Below, piece by piece: positions 1 through 10,772 of a DNA stretch of 64,000 nt. The notes under the pieces are model-generated. The model made no database searches. It was not told the origin of the DNA and saw nothing but the letters and a program-made list of their open reading frames with translations. The position numbers and the translations under genes are program-made. The stretch comes from Plutella xylostella (lineage: Eukaryota; Arthropoda; Insecta; Lepidoptera; Plutellidae), in assembly GCF_932276165.1 (NCBI RefSeq), contig NC_064010.1:620001-684000 (forward strand), given 5' to 3'. The stretch's first letter is position 1, and each line of letters begins with the position of its first letter.

Positions 1-324
1 CGAATCGCATATATCTCGTGTTTTCCTATCGTTTTCGTACTGTTTTGACCCCTGCTATCCCCTGGACTCCGTTTTCGACTACTTATCTACTGACTTGTGC
101 ATACTGTGATTAATTGACTCCGATTTACGCCCATCGCAATAAAATGACAAAGTGCGCATATCATAATTGTCAAAATACGCATCGAGACATTTCAATGTTT
201 CGATTTCCAGTGCACGATAAAGATCGACTGCTTCTATGGATCATACATTCAGGTAAGATTTTAAGTTGCATAATATTTTCTCCTCCAGCTTCGAATGCGA
301 CTATGCACTGACTAACAATCCTTA

Positions 325-578
325 GGCAGTGGTCCGAACAACGGCGAGTAAATTATGAACTATCGACTATTTTCTCGCTCAAGAAACGTACAATAGATAT
401 AACATTCTGTGTGAATAAAAGAGATGCAAATACAAATAGCTCGTCACACGTTGCACACTCGCTGATAGCCGTTATAGCCCGACGACAAAACTATCGAAAC
501 TACACTCGCTTGCAGCTGATAGTTTATAGTTTGAAGCACACTCGTTTCTCGCTCATCGCCGCCGGTCGGACCACTGCC
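325..578. mobile_element. MITE with TTA target duplication (Harbinger-like)
   Basis: The termini GGCAGTGGTCCGA and TCGGACCACTGCC are inverted repeats, flanked by TTA on both sides (322-324 and 579-581). The element lies in the intron between the two THAP exons of the P-like gene. It has no coding capacity. Confidence 0.7.
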
Positions 579-829
579 TTAGGAAGCTGATTCAAAATTG
601 TTCAAAATCAACCAAAGGAGTAGGTAAGGCGGGGATGACTCATGTATGAACATAATTAAGGTTAATGTTTTTGTGTTCTTATCTGTAGTTTGTTTGTTAT
701 TTTTATTCTAATGTTACTAACTTAAACCGTGTCTACCAATATCTGAGTCTTGTTACATGAATGAAATGAAAATGAATTTAATTAAAATTTAAGTAATTAA
801 AAATTACCATTCCCTAAGCCTGCAATACA

Positions 830-888
830 TGCTAGCATAGAATAACAAGTACAGTAGTACTAGTACTCGTTATTCTATAATGCTAGCC
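830..888. repeat. Short palindromic repeat
   Basis: GCTAGCATAGAATAACAAG is followed by its near inverted copy ending ATTCTATAATGCTAGC. A related palindrome (CATAGAATAACGAGTAGGTA) occurs at 3790-3863. Confidence 0.5.
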
Positions 889-1057
889 TAGACAAGTGAA
901 AAGTTGAATTTACAAATGGGGCGTACAAATTCGGTGTTTGTGAAGATTGTATCTTTTATAAGTCATTATCCTCATGCAAATAAGGTCCTTCTCAGTGTGA
1001 AAAAATTGTCCGCGTTGTACTATAGCCTGTACCTAATTATACCTAACAGTAAACTAA

Positions 1058-1193
1058 GGGTGGGTTGCACCATAACTTTGACTATTACAAACGTAAAATC
1101 GTCCGTCAAAGCATCAATAATGCTTTTATCACCGATGCTTTGACGGACGATTTGACGTTTGTAATAATTAAAGTTAAATGGTGCAACCCACCC
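1058..1193. mobile_element. MITE with TAA target duplication
   Basis: The terminal inverted repeats are GGGTGGGTTGCACCAT and ATGGTGCAACCCACCC, flanked by TAA at 1055-1057 and 1194-1196. The interior is also an almost perfect hairpin (CGTCCGTCAAAGCATC and its complement). It is the second MITE inside the intron of the P-like gene and ends 25 bp before the second THAP exon. Confidence 0.8.
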
Positions 1194-3539
1194 TAAATAC
1201 TTATATTTTCGTTTTTAGGAAACTCAACCCTGACCTCACTAACGGATAGTGAGCTGAGAAACCAATACGTATGTGCTGCACATTTTCACCTGTCGTGTAT
1301 TCACAAATGTGAAACTTATAGTAGGCTGTTGGGACCAGCTGTACCAATTCATTATAAAACTACTCAGTCATCAAAATGTGGATCAACCCAGAAACCCGCT
1401 TCTAACACCAATGATCCTACGGAAACAACTGTGCCAATGGATGGTACAACAGATGAGCCAATCGATGCTGGGCTTATGTATTTTGATCCTCGTAAGTTTA
1501 TGTTCCTTATTAATCTTCTTAACGTTATAAAGTTTTTAGTAGCATCAAGTATCATAGTATATATGAATAGGGAATATGCATGTGAATTAAATATAGGTCA
1601 AATATTATTTTTAATAAACTTTGTTATTTCAAAGTTATGCCTCCGTCAATATTTTTGATTATAATTTATTATAAAGCAAGTAAATAATGGTTGAAAAGTG
1701 CAACATGCATCCATACAAGAAAAAAGTTGTGTTATTTGTTTCGAAGAAATGGCCATAATGTGTAATTTAAATTATTCTAAAAAGTTAGATACTGTGGAGG
1801 GTTTGAGGATTTGGGTGGTAAACACCGAAGTAACAAAATAGCTAAACATGCTTTAGTATTTCTAGTGAGAGGAATATACTCCAAGTGGAAAGTCCCAGTG
1901 GCTTATTTTTTATCAGGCACTAATGTTAAAGCTAATGATTTAGAAATATTAGTGAAAGCTATTATTAATAAATTATTTATCTGTGGCCTCCTGCCTAAAG
2001 CAGTTGTCTGCGATCAGATGTCAACCAATCAGAAGATTTATAAAAAATTTGGCGTCACGAAGGACAACCCTTTCTTTTTTTGCAATGAAAGAAAAATATT
2101 CGCTTTATTTGATATACCACACTGTATCAAGAGTGTAAGAAACAATTTTATTGATAACAATTTTGTTATTAATGATGAAATAATATCATTTCAGGACATA
2201 ATCAAGACTTATGAAATGGACAAAATTTCTGGCAAAAGCCGTTGTATGTTAAAGATCACTGAAAAACATTTAAATCCCAACAGTTTTCAAAAAATGAATG
2301 TGAGCCTAGCTACTCAAATATTTAGTCACTCGGTGTCCGCAGCGATTCAAACGGCTAAAGACACAGGCAGTCTTAAAAGCGAAACTGCGTACAACACTGC
2401 AAATTTCCTAGAAACTGTAAATAATATGTTCGACGCATTAAATAGTAGAAAGAAAATTGAAAAAAATGTGTACAGGTGTGCATTAACCAAAAAATTAACG
2501 CATGCTAGGAAAGCCATTTTAAAAGGAAAAGATGTTTTTAAAACAATAAGAAAAATTACAATTAAAAAAAACAAGCAAGGATCTTTGGAACAAACTTTTT
2601 CCAGACCACCTTGTTTTGATGGCATTCAACAGACCATTGAAGCAATCCTTCAATTGTTTGATGAAGAATCTACAGAAGAATGTACAAAATTCATGATTAC
2701 AAACAAACTAAATCAAGATGTTTTAGAAAATTTGTTTGCATTATTTAGACAAAAAGGCGGCAACAACAGAAACCCCAGTGCGAGTATTCTTAGGACAATA
2801 TTTAGAAGTAATTTGGTGAACTCGTTTATAAAATTGCCGTCAACCAAAAACTGTAAGGAAGATGGTGATAAATTTGTAAACACCAATACTACAAAGGAAT
2901 TATCTTCCATTCAGACACCAACAAGTGAGTCGGATGGTTATGAAACTCTAGAAACGGAACCAGTATCAGATGTTGTTACCAATCCAGTGCCCTCTACATC
3001 AACTGCAACTGTACAACCTCTACAAAATAAACCAGAAGCAACTTTAGAAGATTGCGCTGTAAGCTATTTCGCTGGCTACTTGGCTAAAGTCTGCTTAGAC
3101 AAGTTTAAATGTGATACTTGTCTAAAGACATTGATTAAGGATTTTGATTTGGAAGATAAAAGACAACTTTTAATATTAAATAAAACATACGGTTTCTTAA
3201 ATACGATAACACTTAAGACGCCGAGTGACATATTTGAGAAATTTATCGATTTAGTGCTTGGAGAATTCAATAATAATATTGATAACAAGATTCATTTAAG
3301 AAATTTAAAGGCAAATCTGATTAAGAGTATTTTAATATATTTGAGATGCGAGGCAGAAGATTTGATGGCATTTTTATGCCAAGAACATATTAAGTTCCTT
3401 ATTGATCACTTAATATTAGTAAAAATACATTTTTACTGTAAAAGAGGCAAAATTCGTGAGTCTGTTGCATTTAAGCCTCACTCTAAGCTACGAATTCTAC
3501 AACATAAATAAAAAATAAATATTTATTAAAATATATCCA

Positions 3540-4862
3540 TAGTTTATTTTCCCATTTTATTTCCTTTATTTTCCCAAAGTAAGTATTTAGTTAGTGTAAA
3601 ACGTTTTCTCCCAAAACCAGAATTTCATTCAGAAAAGTAGGTACTTACCTATTGTCAGTCGCGAGCTGCAGTATATCTCTGTCGCACCCGTGCCCGGGGC
3701 ATGAGAGTACAAGCGATAGCAAATGTTTTCTTAAATACCTAACTATTTCGCTAAAATCGCAAAGGTATGTATACTCTCCTCTTAAGAAGGTACCTACTCG
3801 TTATTCTATGGTAATGAATAAGTAATATTTTCAACAAATGGTATCATAGAATAACGAGTAGGTATAGTAAGTATAAGTAAGTACATCGATAAACCGTTTA
3901 TTTCAGTTTCAGGTAAGAGCTAAAACAATGAGAAGGGTAAATTACTTTTCTCTGTTACTGAGGTTAAACTTTGGCTAGTTACTTATACTATTCTATGAAA
4001 TAATAATCATTTTAGTCAACATATTTCTAAAAGTTAAATGATAATCACTTTATATGCAATCAATTAAGAAATGCAAAAACCTTTTCTGTCGATTGTACTT
4101 TGAGATACGGAAAAAACACAAACAAAAATTAACCTTAGCAAAATTATGAAATTCGGGGCGAATGCTCGGCGAATGTGACAGTTTTGTGGCGTGCTTTGGG
4201 TGAGGCCTATGATCAGCAATGGACGTGCGTTGGCTGTTGATGTTGATGATGATGATAACTAAATACTTAATTTACCAAAATACATTAAGTAGGTACCTAC
4301 TCGTTCTATGATACAATATTGACTCGATGGTGCGAGGGCGGCGACCGCGCACATAAGCGAGCAAAGTATACTTACGCTAGTTAACTTGACACCTGAAAAA
4401 TGGTCCTATCCCTTTCACTCCATTCTATTATCACGTGAGAGTGAAAGAGACGGGTATAGGTAGCGGGTCTCAAGTTGACTCTCGTAGGTACGAGCAAAAT
4501 AAATATCTTCTTACAAAGTTGACAATGATATAGTACCTAAGTATGTACCAGCATTATTTTGTTTCCATAAGTTTATGAGTGCAATATTTACCAAACTGCA
4601 TGCACATTAGATGAAGAGAATAATATTTAATTCAAAGATTTATATTTTATGCTTAAAATGCCATCTATTGGCCGTTTCCAAGATTACGACGACCATCGAA
4701 TACATAGATGTCATTGCATTCATCCATAGATAGTGGTGCCACCTAGAAACCGCTTAACGAAACGTATAGCGCCATCTGGAAACTGCTTAAATTTTCAAGC
4801 TTTTTTATGGCTACGATTTTTTACTATGACATTGTCATTCTGTAGTACTTAGTTATTCTATG
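3540..4862. other. Spacer with small repeats; no gene seen
   Basis: This stretch contains the 3790-3863 palindrome, a LINE 3' tail at about 4190-4258 (GAGGCCTATGATCAGCAATG followed by TGATGATGATGAT), and a degenerate inverted repeat at 4383-4477. No exon of the downstream membrane-protein gene could be recognised here. Confidence 0.5.
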
Positions 4863-4879
4863 TCTAAAGACAGGAGCAG

Positions 4880-4998
4880 GTCTCTTCTCTCCTCCGGCTA
4901 GCCACCAAGGTGCCCCCCGTGGCGCGCGCGGCGCTGGGCTGGGGGCTGTCGGCGCTCGGCCTTCTACTGATACTGTTGGCCGTCACGTGTCTCATTAG
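4880..4998 (+). CDS. Transmembrane exon, copy 1 (full length)
   Basis: 119 nt, open throughout. An AGCAG acceptor precedes GTCTCTTCT and a GTACGTG donor follows. It encodes the 39 residues of the membrane segment and is nearly identical to the copies at 5355 and 6033. A hairpin at about 5023-5119 (TCTGTTTTTTTAATCTCAGA and its complement) lies downstream and is repeated after copy 3. Confidence 0.5.
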
Positions 4999-7212
4999 GT
5001 ACGTGTACTGGGGTTAGGACTAGAGTCTGTTTTTTTAATCTCAGATAGATTGACAGCTGCTGAAAATTAGTATCAGAGCTGCTGAAAGTAAGTATCTGAG
5101 ATTAAAAAACAGTCTTTACAGTCAAAAAAACAAAAGAGTAGCGAAATTGTTTTAATGCGTTGGTATTGGTCTATTAAAAAAATACAAGCGACTAGTTACT
5201 AGTGTCTCATTAGGTGAGTGTAACATCGTGTTGTTGCTTGTGGTAGAGCTTGGCCAGGAAAAGATATTCGACGGCCGACTGGTGTAGTGGCTATGCCGAA
5301 GGTCCCGGGTTCGCTTCCCAGCCGGGGCAGATACTTTTCTAAAGACAGCAGCAGGTCTCCTCCCTCCTCCGACTAGCCACCAAGGTGCCCCCCGTGGCGC
5401 GCGCGGCGCTGGGCTGGGGGCTGTCGGCGCTCGGCCTCCTACTGATACTGTTGGCTGTCACGTGTCTCATTAGGTACGTGCACTGGGATTAGGGCTAGAG
5501 TCGGAAATAAACAAAGGAGTGCTGAAATTGTGTTACTGCGCTGCTATTGGTCCGCTTAATTTGTTTCTGAGCCTGCTGCTCATACTGCTCGCCGTCACGT
5601 GTCTCATTAGGTGAGTGTACTGGGATTAGGGCTACAGTCTGTTTTTTAATCTCAGATACTAAATTGAGAGCTGCTGGAAGTAAGTATCTGAGATTTAAAA
5701 ACAGATTTTACAGTAAAAAAAAAAACAAATGAGTAGCGAAATAGTTTTACTGCGTTGCTATAGGTCCTATTGGTGAGTGTACTAGAATTAGGACTATAGT
5801 AAAAAAAACAAGCAAGTAGTTACTAAATTTTTTTAGTATATCCGGCTTTACTATCTTGATATATCCGGCTCGGAGGACCAAATGTTGCTCGTGTAAGTAA
5901 ATGATGACGGTGCGACCTACTTGAGAAATGTACGTTGCTCGTACAGTAGTGGTTAGTGGCCCTGACTGCTATGCAGAAGGTCCCGGGTTCTATTCCCGGC
6001 AGAGACAGACATTGGTCCAAAGACAGGGGCAGGTCTCCTCTCTCCTCCGACTAGCCACCAAGGTGCCCCCCGTGGCGCGCGCGGCGCTGGGCTGGGGGCT
6101 GTCGGCGCTCGGCCTTCTACTGATACTGTTGGCTGTCACGTGTCTCATTAGGTACGTGTACTCTTAGGACTAGTAAAAAAATGACAAAAGAGTATACTGA
6201 AATAGTTTGTGAGTGTACTGAGATTTAGGACCATGGAACTAGAAAAAAAGAGGGAAGGAATCGGGAAAACTAAAAAATGAGGCACAGCAATGGTGGCGAC
6301 ATGAGAGTGTGTGTGTGCGTAGGTGCGACGTGATTGGCGCGCGGCGGCGGACTGACGTACTTTGAGTGTGAATGTGTGTGTGCCGGGCTCGTCGCAACAA
6401 TGCAATCGACTTACTTTGGGTGCCTCACTTTTTAGTTAGCGAGATTCCGTCCGTCTTTTTTTCTATTTCCATGATTAGGGTCTCCTCGCTGCTCCGGCTG
6501 GCCACCAAGGTGCCCCCCGTAGCGCGCGCGGCGCTTGGCCGTCACATAACTGCTACCGTACCGCAACCAACACATTGGCAATTAACAATCCTGAAGCAAC
6601 ATTGCTTATCTGTCAAACATCTGCCAGATCCATACAAATAACGTCAGATTTGACAAGCGAGCAACGCTGCATTGCTAATGTTTGGTGGTGGTGGTGGTAG
6701 CCCCACTGTTCTATTAATCCAGAAGTGGCGTTTTTACCCGACTGCCGAAGGAGGAGGGTAATGTTTTTAGCAGTGGAATGTTATGGGGTGACGGATGATT
6801 ATGGAGACGATTTATTCAATAATATAGCATGATAGTTTAATAATGCCTTAATTACCTCAGGCCCTCTGCCAGGGGTAAATTAAATACTGTTCAAGATTTC
6901 ACGTGTAGGGTAAAACACACCATCATTGACACCCTTTAAGCATTCCTTTTTTAAAGTTTTTTATTAACATTTTTTATTACTTATAGGCGTTGTTTGTGTA
7001 TCTAAGTTTACTGTCTTAATTAAAGGCAACCCTCAAATCTTTAAGCAATACCTAGTGGATCTAATCTAGCAGTGAACTAAATGGTCTCCCTTGTCCACAG
7101 GTCGTCGCACCGCCAGAGCACCCTCCGGTTAGAGGGGCACGTGGTGGCCAAGCCGCCCCCCTCCAAGACCCCCAGCAAAGAGAACGGATACGAACTCAAC
7201 AGCAGAAGATAA
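4880..7212 (+). CDS. C-terminal exons of a single-pass membrane protein (possibly CD36/scavenger-receptor class B family)
   Basis: Only the 3' end of this gene is recognised in the window. A 119-nt exon (one of the copies at 4880-4998, 5355-5473 and 6033-6151) encodes LLRLATKVPPVARAALG. A hydrophobic stretch ending LLLILLAVTCLIR follows, a good transmembrane helix. The exon ends in phase 2 at a GTACGTG donor. The last exon, 7101-7212, follows an intact acceptor (CCACAG) and joins in frame. It encodes a short basic, proline-rich cytoplasmic tail ending KENGYELNSRR and a TAA stop. A membrane anchor followed by a short inside tail at the very C-terminus fits CD36/SNMP-type receptors. That family call rests on layout and a weak impression of sequence only. 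Upstream exons must lie left of the window or went unrecognised. The P-like element would then sit in an intron. The multiple copies could be mutually exclusive exons or broken duplicates. Confidence 0.5.
5269..5332 (+). mobile_element. tRNA-derived SINE head (fragment)
   Basis: It contains GAAGGTCCCGGGTTCGCTTC, a polymerase III B-box-like stretch, and ends GGGGCAGATAC. It lies only about 20 nt upstream of the acceptor of transmembrane exon copy 2. Confidence 0.6.
5355..5473 (+). CDS. Transmembrane exon, copy 2 (full length)
   Basis: 119 nt, open. The acceptor GCAG and donor GTACGTG are intact and the frame matches copy 1. It differs from copy 1 by a few substitutions, mostly silent. It is directly preceded by a SINE head. 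Confidence 0.5.
5561..5610 (+). pseudogene. Transmembrane exon, copy 3 (3' half only)
   Basis: Only the last 50 nt are present. They encode LFLSLLLILLAVTCLIR and are followed by a GTGAGTG donor. The 5' half and the acceptor are missing, and it is more diverged than copies 1, 2 and 4. A second hairpin of the type found after copy 1 follows at about 5634-5710. Confidence 0.5.
5940..6011 (+). mobile_element. tRNA-derived SINE head (fragment)
   Basis: TAGTGGTTAGTGGCCCTGAC and GAAGGTCCCGGGTTCTATTC mark the tRNA-like head. It lies about 20 nt before the acceptor of exon copy 4. Confidence 0.6.
6033..6151 (+). CDS. Transmembrane exon, copy 4 (full length)
   Basis: 119 nt, open, with acceptor GGGGCAG and donor GTACGTG. 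It is the full copy nearest the last exon at 7101, so it may be the one normally used. Joining it to 7101 gives an uninterrupted frame to the stop. Confidence 0.55.
6230..6473. mobile_element. MITE with ~50-bp terminal inverted repeats
   Basis: The left end CCATGGAACTAGAAAAAAAG continues to AAAAAATGAGGCA. It is mirrored at the right by TGCCTCACTTTTTAGTTAGC and a terminal CTATTTCCATG. The element separates exon copy 4 from broken copy 5. Confidence 0.65.
6480..6549 (+). pseudogene. Transmembrane exon, copy 5 (internally deleted, no donor)
   Basis: It reads VSSLLRLATKVPPVARAALG, then jumps to the GGCCGTCAC of the exon's 3' part and stops matching. The middle of the membrane helix and the donor are lost. 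The DNA carries TCGCTGCTCCGGCTG where the full copies have slightly different codons, so it is an older or separately diverged copy. Confidence 0.5.
6550..7100. other. Intron before the last exon of the membrane-protein gene
   Basis: It holds an inverted-repeat fragment at about 6583-6690 (CAATCCTGAAGCAACATTGC and a mirrored AAGCGAGCAACGCTGC). That fragment is related to one at 31839-31952. A GTGGTGGTGGTGG run lies near 6685. Nothing else is recognised. Confidence 0.4.
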
Positions 7213-8700
7213 CCTCACAAACTCAAATTAAAAAATAAATTTTCGAAGACCTCTCGAAAACTTATTTTTTCACGACCTCTTTTTGAATTGACAGCTAGTG
7301 AACTAATCTGTGACCGATTGAGCATAGAGTATTAGACCATAGAGGTAACACTCTAGGCGGGAAATTTGGTTTGACATTTAAATTGTATCATGAGAGGTTA
7401 TAATTAAATCCTGTAGGCATTTTTATCACATTACGTAAACCACCTTGAAGTTATTTTATGATTATTTTGTGTTAGTTTTTTTTCGTGACTTGGATGTACT
7501 TAGGTGACATTTTAACGATTGTGATAAAAAATCATTCCATTATTATTTTAACTTTTATGAATGTTGAACAAAGATTAATCCTTATGTGAGTATTCATTAT
7601 TTACGTTTATTATAATCACAAAATGACATTATTAATTAAATGGTATATTGTAATAATGACAGTGTATGAGATTTGTGGGAAAATATTTACTTGGTATTAA
7701 AAAAAACTTAGATCACTGGACTGTTTAACTGTAAATATTAATTTTAATTTTCTACGTATTTTTTTAGTTGGGCTTCGGGTTGCCATTTCAAAAAACTTTA
7801 CCTAATCGGTTTTAGGCAGTAATGTGAATAATTTGTTTGTTTAAAAAACGTTTTATTTAATTAGGTAGTTAATTTGTCAAATACCGATAGCCACTAGTCT
7901 AATTTTTATTCGTGGGTCCGTCCATAGCTTTTTTTAATTATGTAATAATGAGTTATGTATTATTACCGTTTTTTTGTACTTATGATTTCTCTGGTATGGT
8001 TAGCTAATAATTTTAAGTCATTATAAAAATATATTTTAGCGGTGTATAGACTATTTTAACACCAAGAAGTATACCATATCATACCATAAATTTTAGTAGG
8101 TAACTTTGTACTTAACAGATTATCTCTATAAAAGAATCTCATGACTCTCTTTTCTCCATTCAAATTGCTAGAAAATTATGTCAACCTCCAGACAATTGTT
8201 TGTCCTTACAGCTTCCTATTTCGTATTCGATTTTCACTTGTTTATATCGCAATATTAAGGCAATAAAATATTTTAAATATAATATTATAATAAAAATATA
8301 TTTTTGTATAAAAACTTTGTAATGACATAAAATGGATAGGATGCAATGACCCTATAAGGTGCTTTTAAGTTTTTTTTACAAAATATCATTTTGTTTTTAT
8401 AGTGAAATCACATTTTAAAAGATAATAATATAAAGTGCCTTAGAATAAACAGGACATATTTGGTAAGAAGATTACCTAAAAATGGATGCGGTTGATTGGT
8501 TAAATGTAAAGTTAATTTCAGCCAATCACCGATGTGCTGTCAACATTAGCGTCTTCCTATTGGTCAGTCTTCCATTTTATGTTTTGTTGGTTCAAAACTA
8601 AAGTATTGCTCAAATTTCTATATTTTTAATCGTTTAGACATCACAAAGATGAAATTGTGCGTTGATTGTAAATACATTATGAATAAATAAAGGTGTAAGT
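7213..8700 (+). other. Probable 3' UTR of the membrane-protein gene
   Basis: AT-rich and free of recognisable repeats from the stop codon to an AATAAATAAA signal at about 8682. The absence of mobile elements over 1.4 kb fits a transcribed untranslated region. Confidence 0.5.
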
Positions 8701-9255
8701 TATATACGGTGGTTTCATTTCGTTAAGTATTATATTAGGACAAAAAATAGTTTTTAAGAAAAAAACCAAATTGTAAGTATATTTTTTTACTTATAAATCT
8801 TAAAGAAATCAATCCATGATCTCAAACTCATTTATAATGTCCACATCATAATATTATAGCTATACAAATCAAAAAGAACAATTAACTACATTATTATTTC
8901 ATCGAGTTATGCAAGAAAGTAAATAAAATTAAACAAAATATACAAAGATACAGCGTTATAACGCACTAATGCTAATAAGTTAGGGGCGTATTAGTGTACC
9001 GAATACAGTTTGCTAGTTTATCGCTTACTCCACGCAATTTAAGGCGTTAGCTGTTTGTCTACTAAGATTAGAGTTAATTGGAAAGGCTTTTTCTATTAAA
9101 AAAAAATAATAAAGATAAAGACCAAATCACCATAAAGTATAACTAATTAGAATTTTGTTTATTAAACAAACAGTTAATTTATTTTAAATAAATTTCTTAT
9201 TTAATACATTGCTTGAAAATAATAAGTTAGTTTTGTATCGAATCATCTCTTATAT
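8701..9255. other. AT-rich spacer; nothing recognised
   Basis: No open frame, repeat or splice-flanked coding stretch was seen here. Confidence 0.4.
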
Positions 9256-9256
9256 A

Positions 9257-9460
9257 CAGGCTGTTGCAAAAGGGTATACTAAGCCTAAACATACATGTGC
9301 AGCATGTTATATCTAAGCCCGAAAATGAATCAGAATTGAAAAATTCGCGAAAATCTTATATAATATATAATTTTATAATTGTCACGAACTTAGAGGCTTA
9401 GATAATATAACATGCTGCACATATAGATTTCGGCTTGGTATACCCTTTTTGCAACACCTG
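9257..9460. mobile_element. MITE, CAGGGTGTTGCAAAA family
   Basis: The termini CAGGCTGTTGCAAAAGGGTA and TACCCTTTTTGCAACACCTG are inverted repeats. The internal pair GCAGCATGTTATATCTAAG and CTTAGATAATATAACATGC makes the whole a hairpin. Other copies or fragments are at 26046-26056, 26193-26205, 44553-45245 and about 56340-56417. Confidence 0.75.
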
Positions 9461-9572
9461 TATAAATTATAAAAAAATGTATATTTATGTACCTAGTCCC
9501 CGCACTGATAGAATAATGCAAACGCGATTACCGCAGTGTGTGTATGTGTGAGTGAGTGAGGGAGTTAAGTGT

Positions 9573-10210
9573 ATATGTCGCAGGCATCTGGTTTAATCTC
9601 CTGTTTGATTGAACCGCTAGACCGTTCATTGGATGACGCTACTCAGTTGTATGACTAGGCCGAACGTTGATTGTACAAGCGTCACCAATCGTCCAACTAA
9701 TTAGCGGACTTAAAATCAGTCAGGTGGTGAATAAAACAAATATGGCGTCTAACAGCGAACAGCTGACACAAAAAGCACTTGTATTCTTATTTTTTGCAAA
9801 TAAATTAGCTTTAAAGTGCGTTATTTATGTTAAAATAGTGTGACAACATGGATTTACCTATTATTACACCGCCGGCGGATAGTTTCAAAGAAAAAAATGT
9901 GCTGAAACTGTATAATTATGAACAATATACAGGTACGTTTATTTTTTAGTTAATTTGTAAGATGAGAGCTTTGTAACATAGTCTTTTTGTTGACTCTTGT
10001 CTGGTCATGGTCATCCTAACCAGACATTACAAAGTTGCTATACTATATCCCATTTAACGACTTCGCTGGATAACGTTCAGTCAAGACGTTGGACGTTACA
10101 GTCAACCACTTGACGAGTTGTTCTTTAGTCATACAACTGAATAGCGTCATCCAATGAACGGGCTAGCGGTTCAATCAAACAGGAGATTAAACCAAATGCC
10201 TGCGACATAT
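9573..10210. mobile_element. TIR element (~640 bp) carrying an exon-like ORF
   Basis: The left arm 9573-9656 (ATATGTCGCAGGCATCTGGT onward) is repeated inverted at 10127-10210 with only a few differences over about 85 bp. Inside, at 9848-9932, an ATG opens a 28-codon frame (MDLPIITPPADSFKEK...) ending at an AG|GTACG donor. No following exon was found within the element. It may be a deleted DNA transposon keeping the first exon of its transposase, or an element that picked up a host exon. The target duplication is unclear. Confidence 0.6.
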
Positions 10211-10211
10211 A

Positions 10212-10402
10212 TACAGTTCAACTATAAAGTCCTGAAAACGGAAGTTCATTCTAACTAATTGTTAAAGACCGTATTTATTGGAACTATTATATTTATTTGA
10301 GGACAAATCCGTTAAAAAGCCATGAAGGTAAATATCTGTCAATGATAAAACGTCTTAGCAAAATCGCACTCTTTATTGTCATGACTTTATAGTTGGACTG
10401 TA
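10212..10402. mobile_element. MITE, TACAGTYCAACTATAAAGTC family
   Basis: TACAGTTCAACTATAAAGTC at the left is mirrored by GACTTTATAGTTGGACTGTA at the right. It abuts the right arm of the preceding TIR element. A half copy (TACAGTCTAACTACAAAGTC) lies at 27141. Confidence 0.7.
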
Positions 10403-10414
10403 CGTCGTGACCTG

Positions 10415-10546
10415 CCAATTTTTAGAACCTACCTCCCAACACGCAGTAAGTACCTAGAATGTAGAAGTTAATGTAATAAACGCTAAAAACGGCTTCAGCT
10501 TCCAAATTCTAGGTACTGGGTATTGGGAGGTAGATTCTGAAATTGG
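10415..10546. repeat. Inverted repeat / short MITE
   Basis: CCAATTTTTAGAACCTACCT is mirrored by AGGTAGATTCTGAAATTGG. A second inner pair is built around AGTACCTAGAAT. Confidence 0.6.
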
Positions 10547-10772
10547 AAATAACATGAAGAGGGCGTGATACGTGGCTGTTTTAGGAAAAACTTTTGTAAT
10601 GGAAGTTGTTATTTTTTTCAATTTGCTGCGCTAAGCTTGTCTCATATCCCTCGTATGATGTGCAGGTTTCCTCACGATGTTTTCCTTCACAGTAAGAGGG
10701 ATAGTATAGGTACATTGTGCCCATCTAAAATCACGGTCTAGATTCCAACCTGAATCTTTCATAAGCGCGCGC

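Larger units (their letters stand above)
144..3511 (+). pseudogene. P-element/THAP9-like transposase, decayed copy
   Basis: A THAP DNA-binding domain is split over two exons. Exon 144-252 starts MTKCAYHNCQ and ends at a GT donor. Exon 1219-1491 carries the C-x2-H pair in CAAHF and the box LGPAVPIHY, and ends at a GTAAG donor. The body follows: CVICFEEMAI near 1728, then an uninterrupted 566-codon frame at 1811-3511. That frame holds family landmarks such as VCDQMSTNQ, FDIPHCIKSVRNN, ENLFALFRQKGGNNRNPSA and a C-terminal CAVSYFAGYLAKVC. P-type transposases cut and paste DNA using an RNase-H-like fold, and the THAP domain binds the element ends. This copy is probably dead: one base is missing near 1800, because the frame at 1743 does not continue into 1811. 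Most of the linker between THAP and catalytic domain is also absent. Two MITEs sit in the first intron. Several AATAAA-type signals follow the stop at 3511. No terminal inverted repeats of the element itself were found. Confidence 0.75.

Noticed and set aside
1273..1658. Alternative frames of 85-109 codons in the P-like gene
   Set aside because: Only the part that joins in phase to the first THAP exon and ends at the 1491 donor makes sense. The extension beyond 1491 is probably intron.
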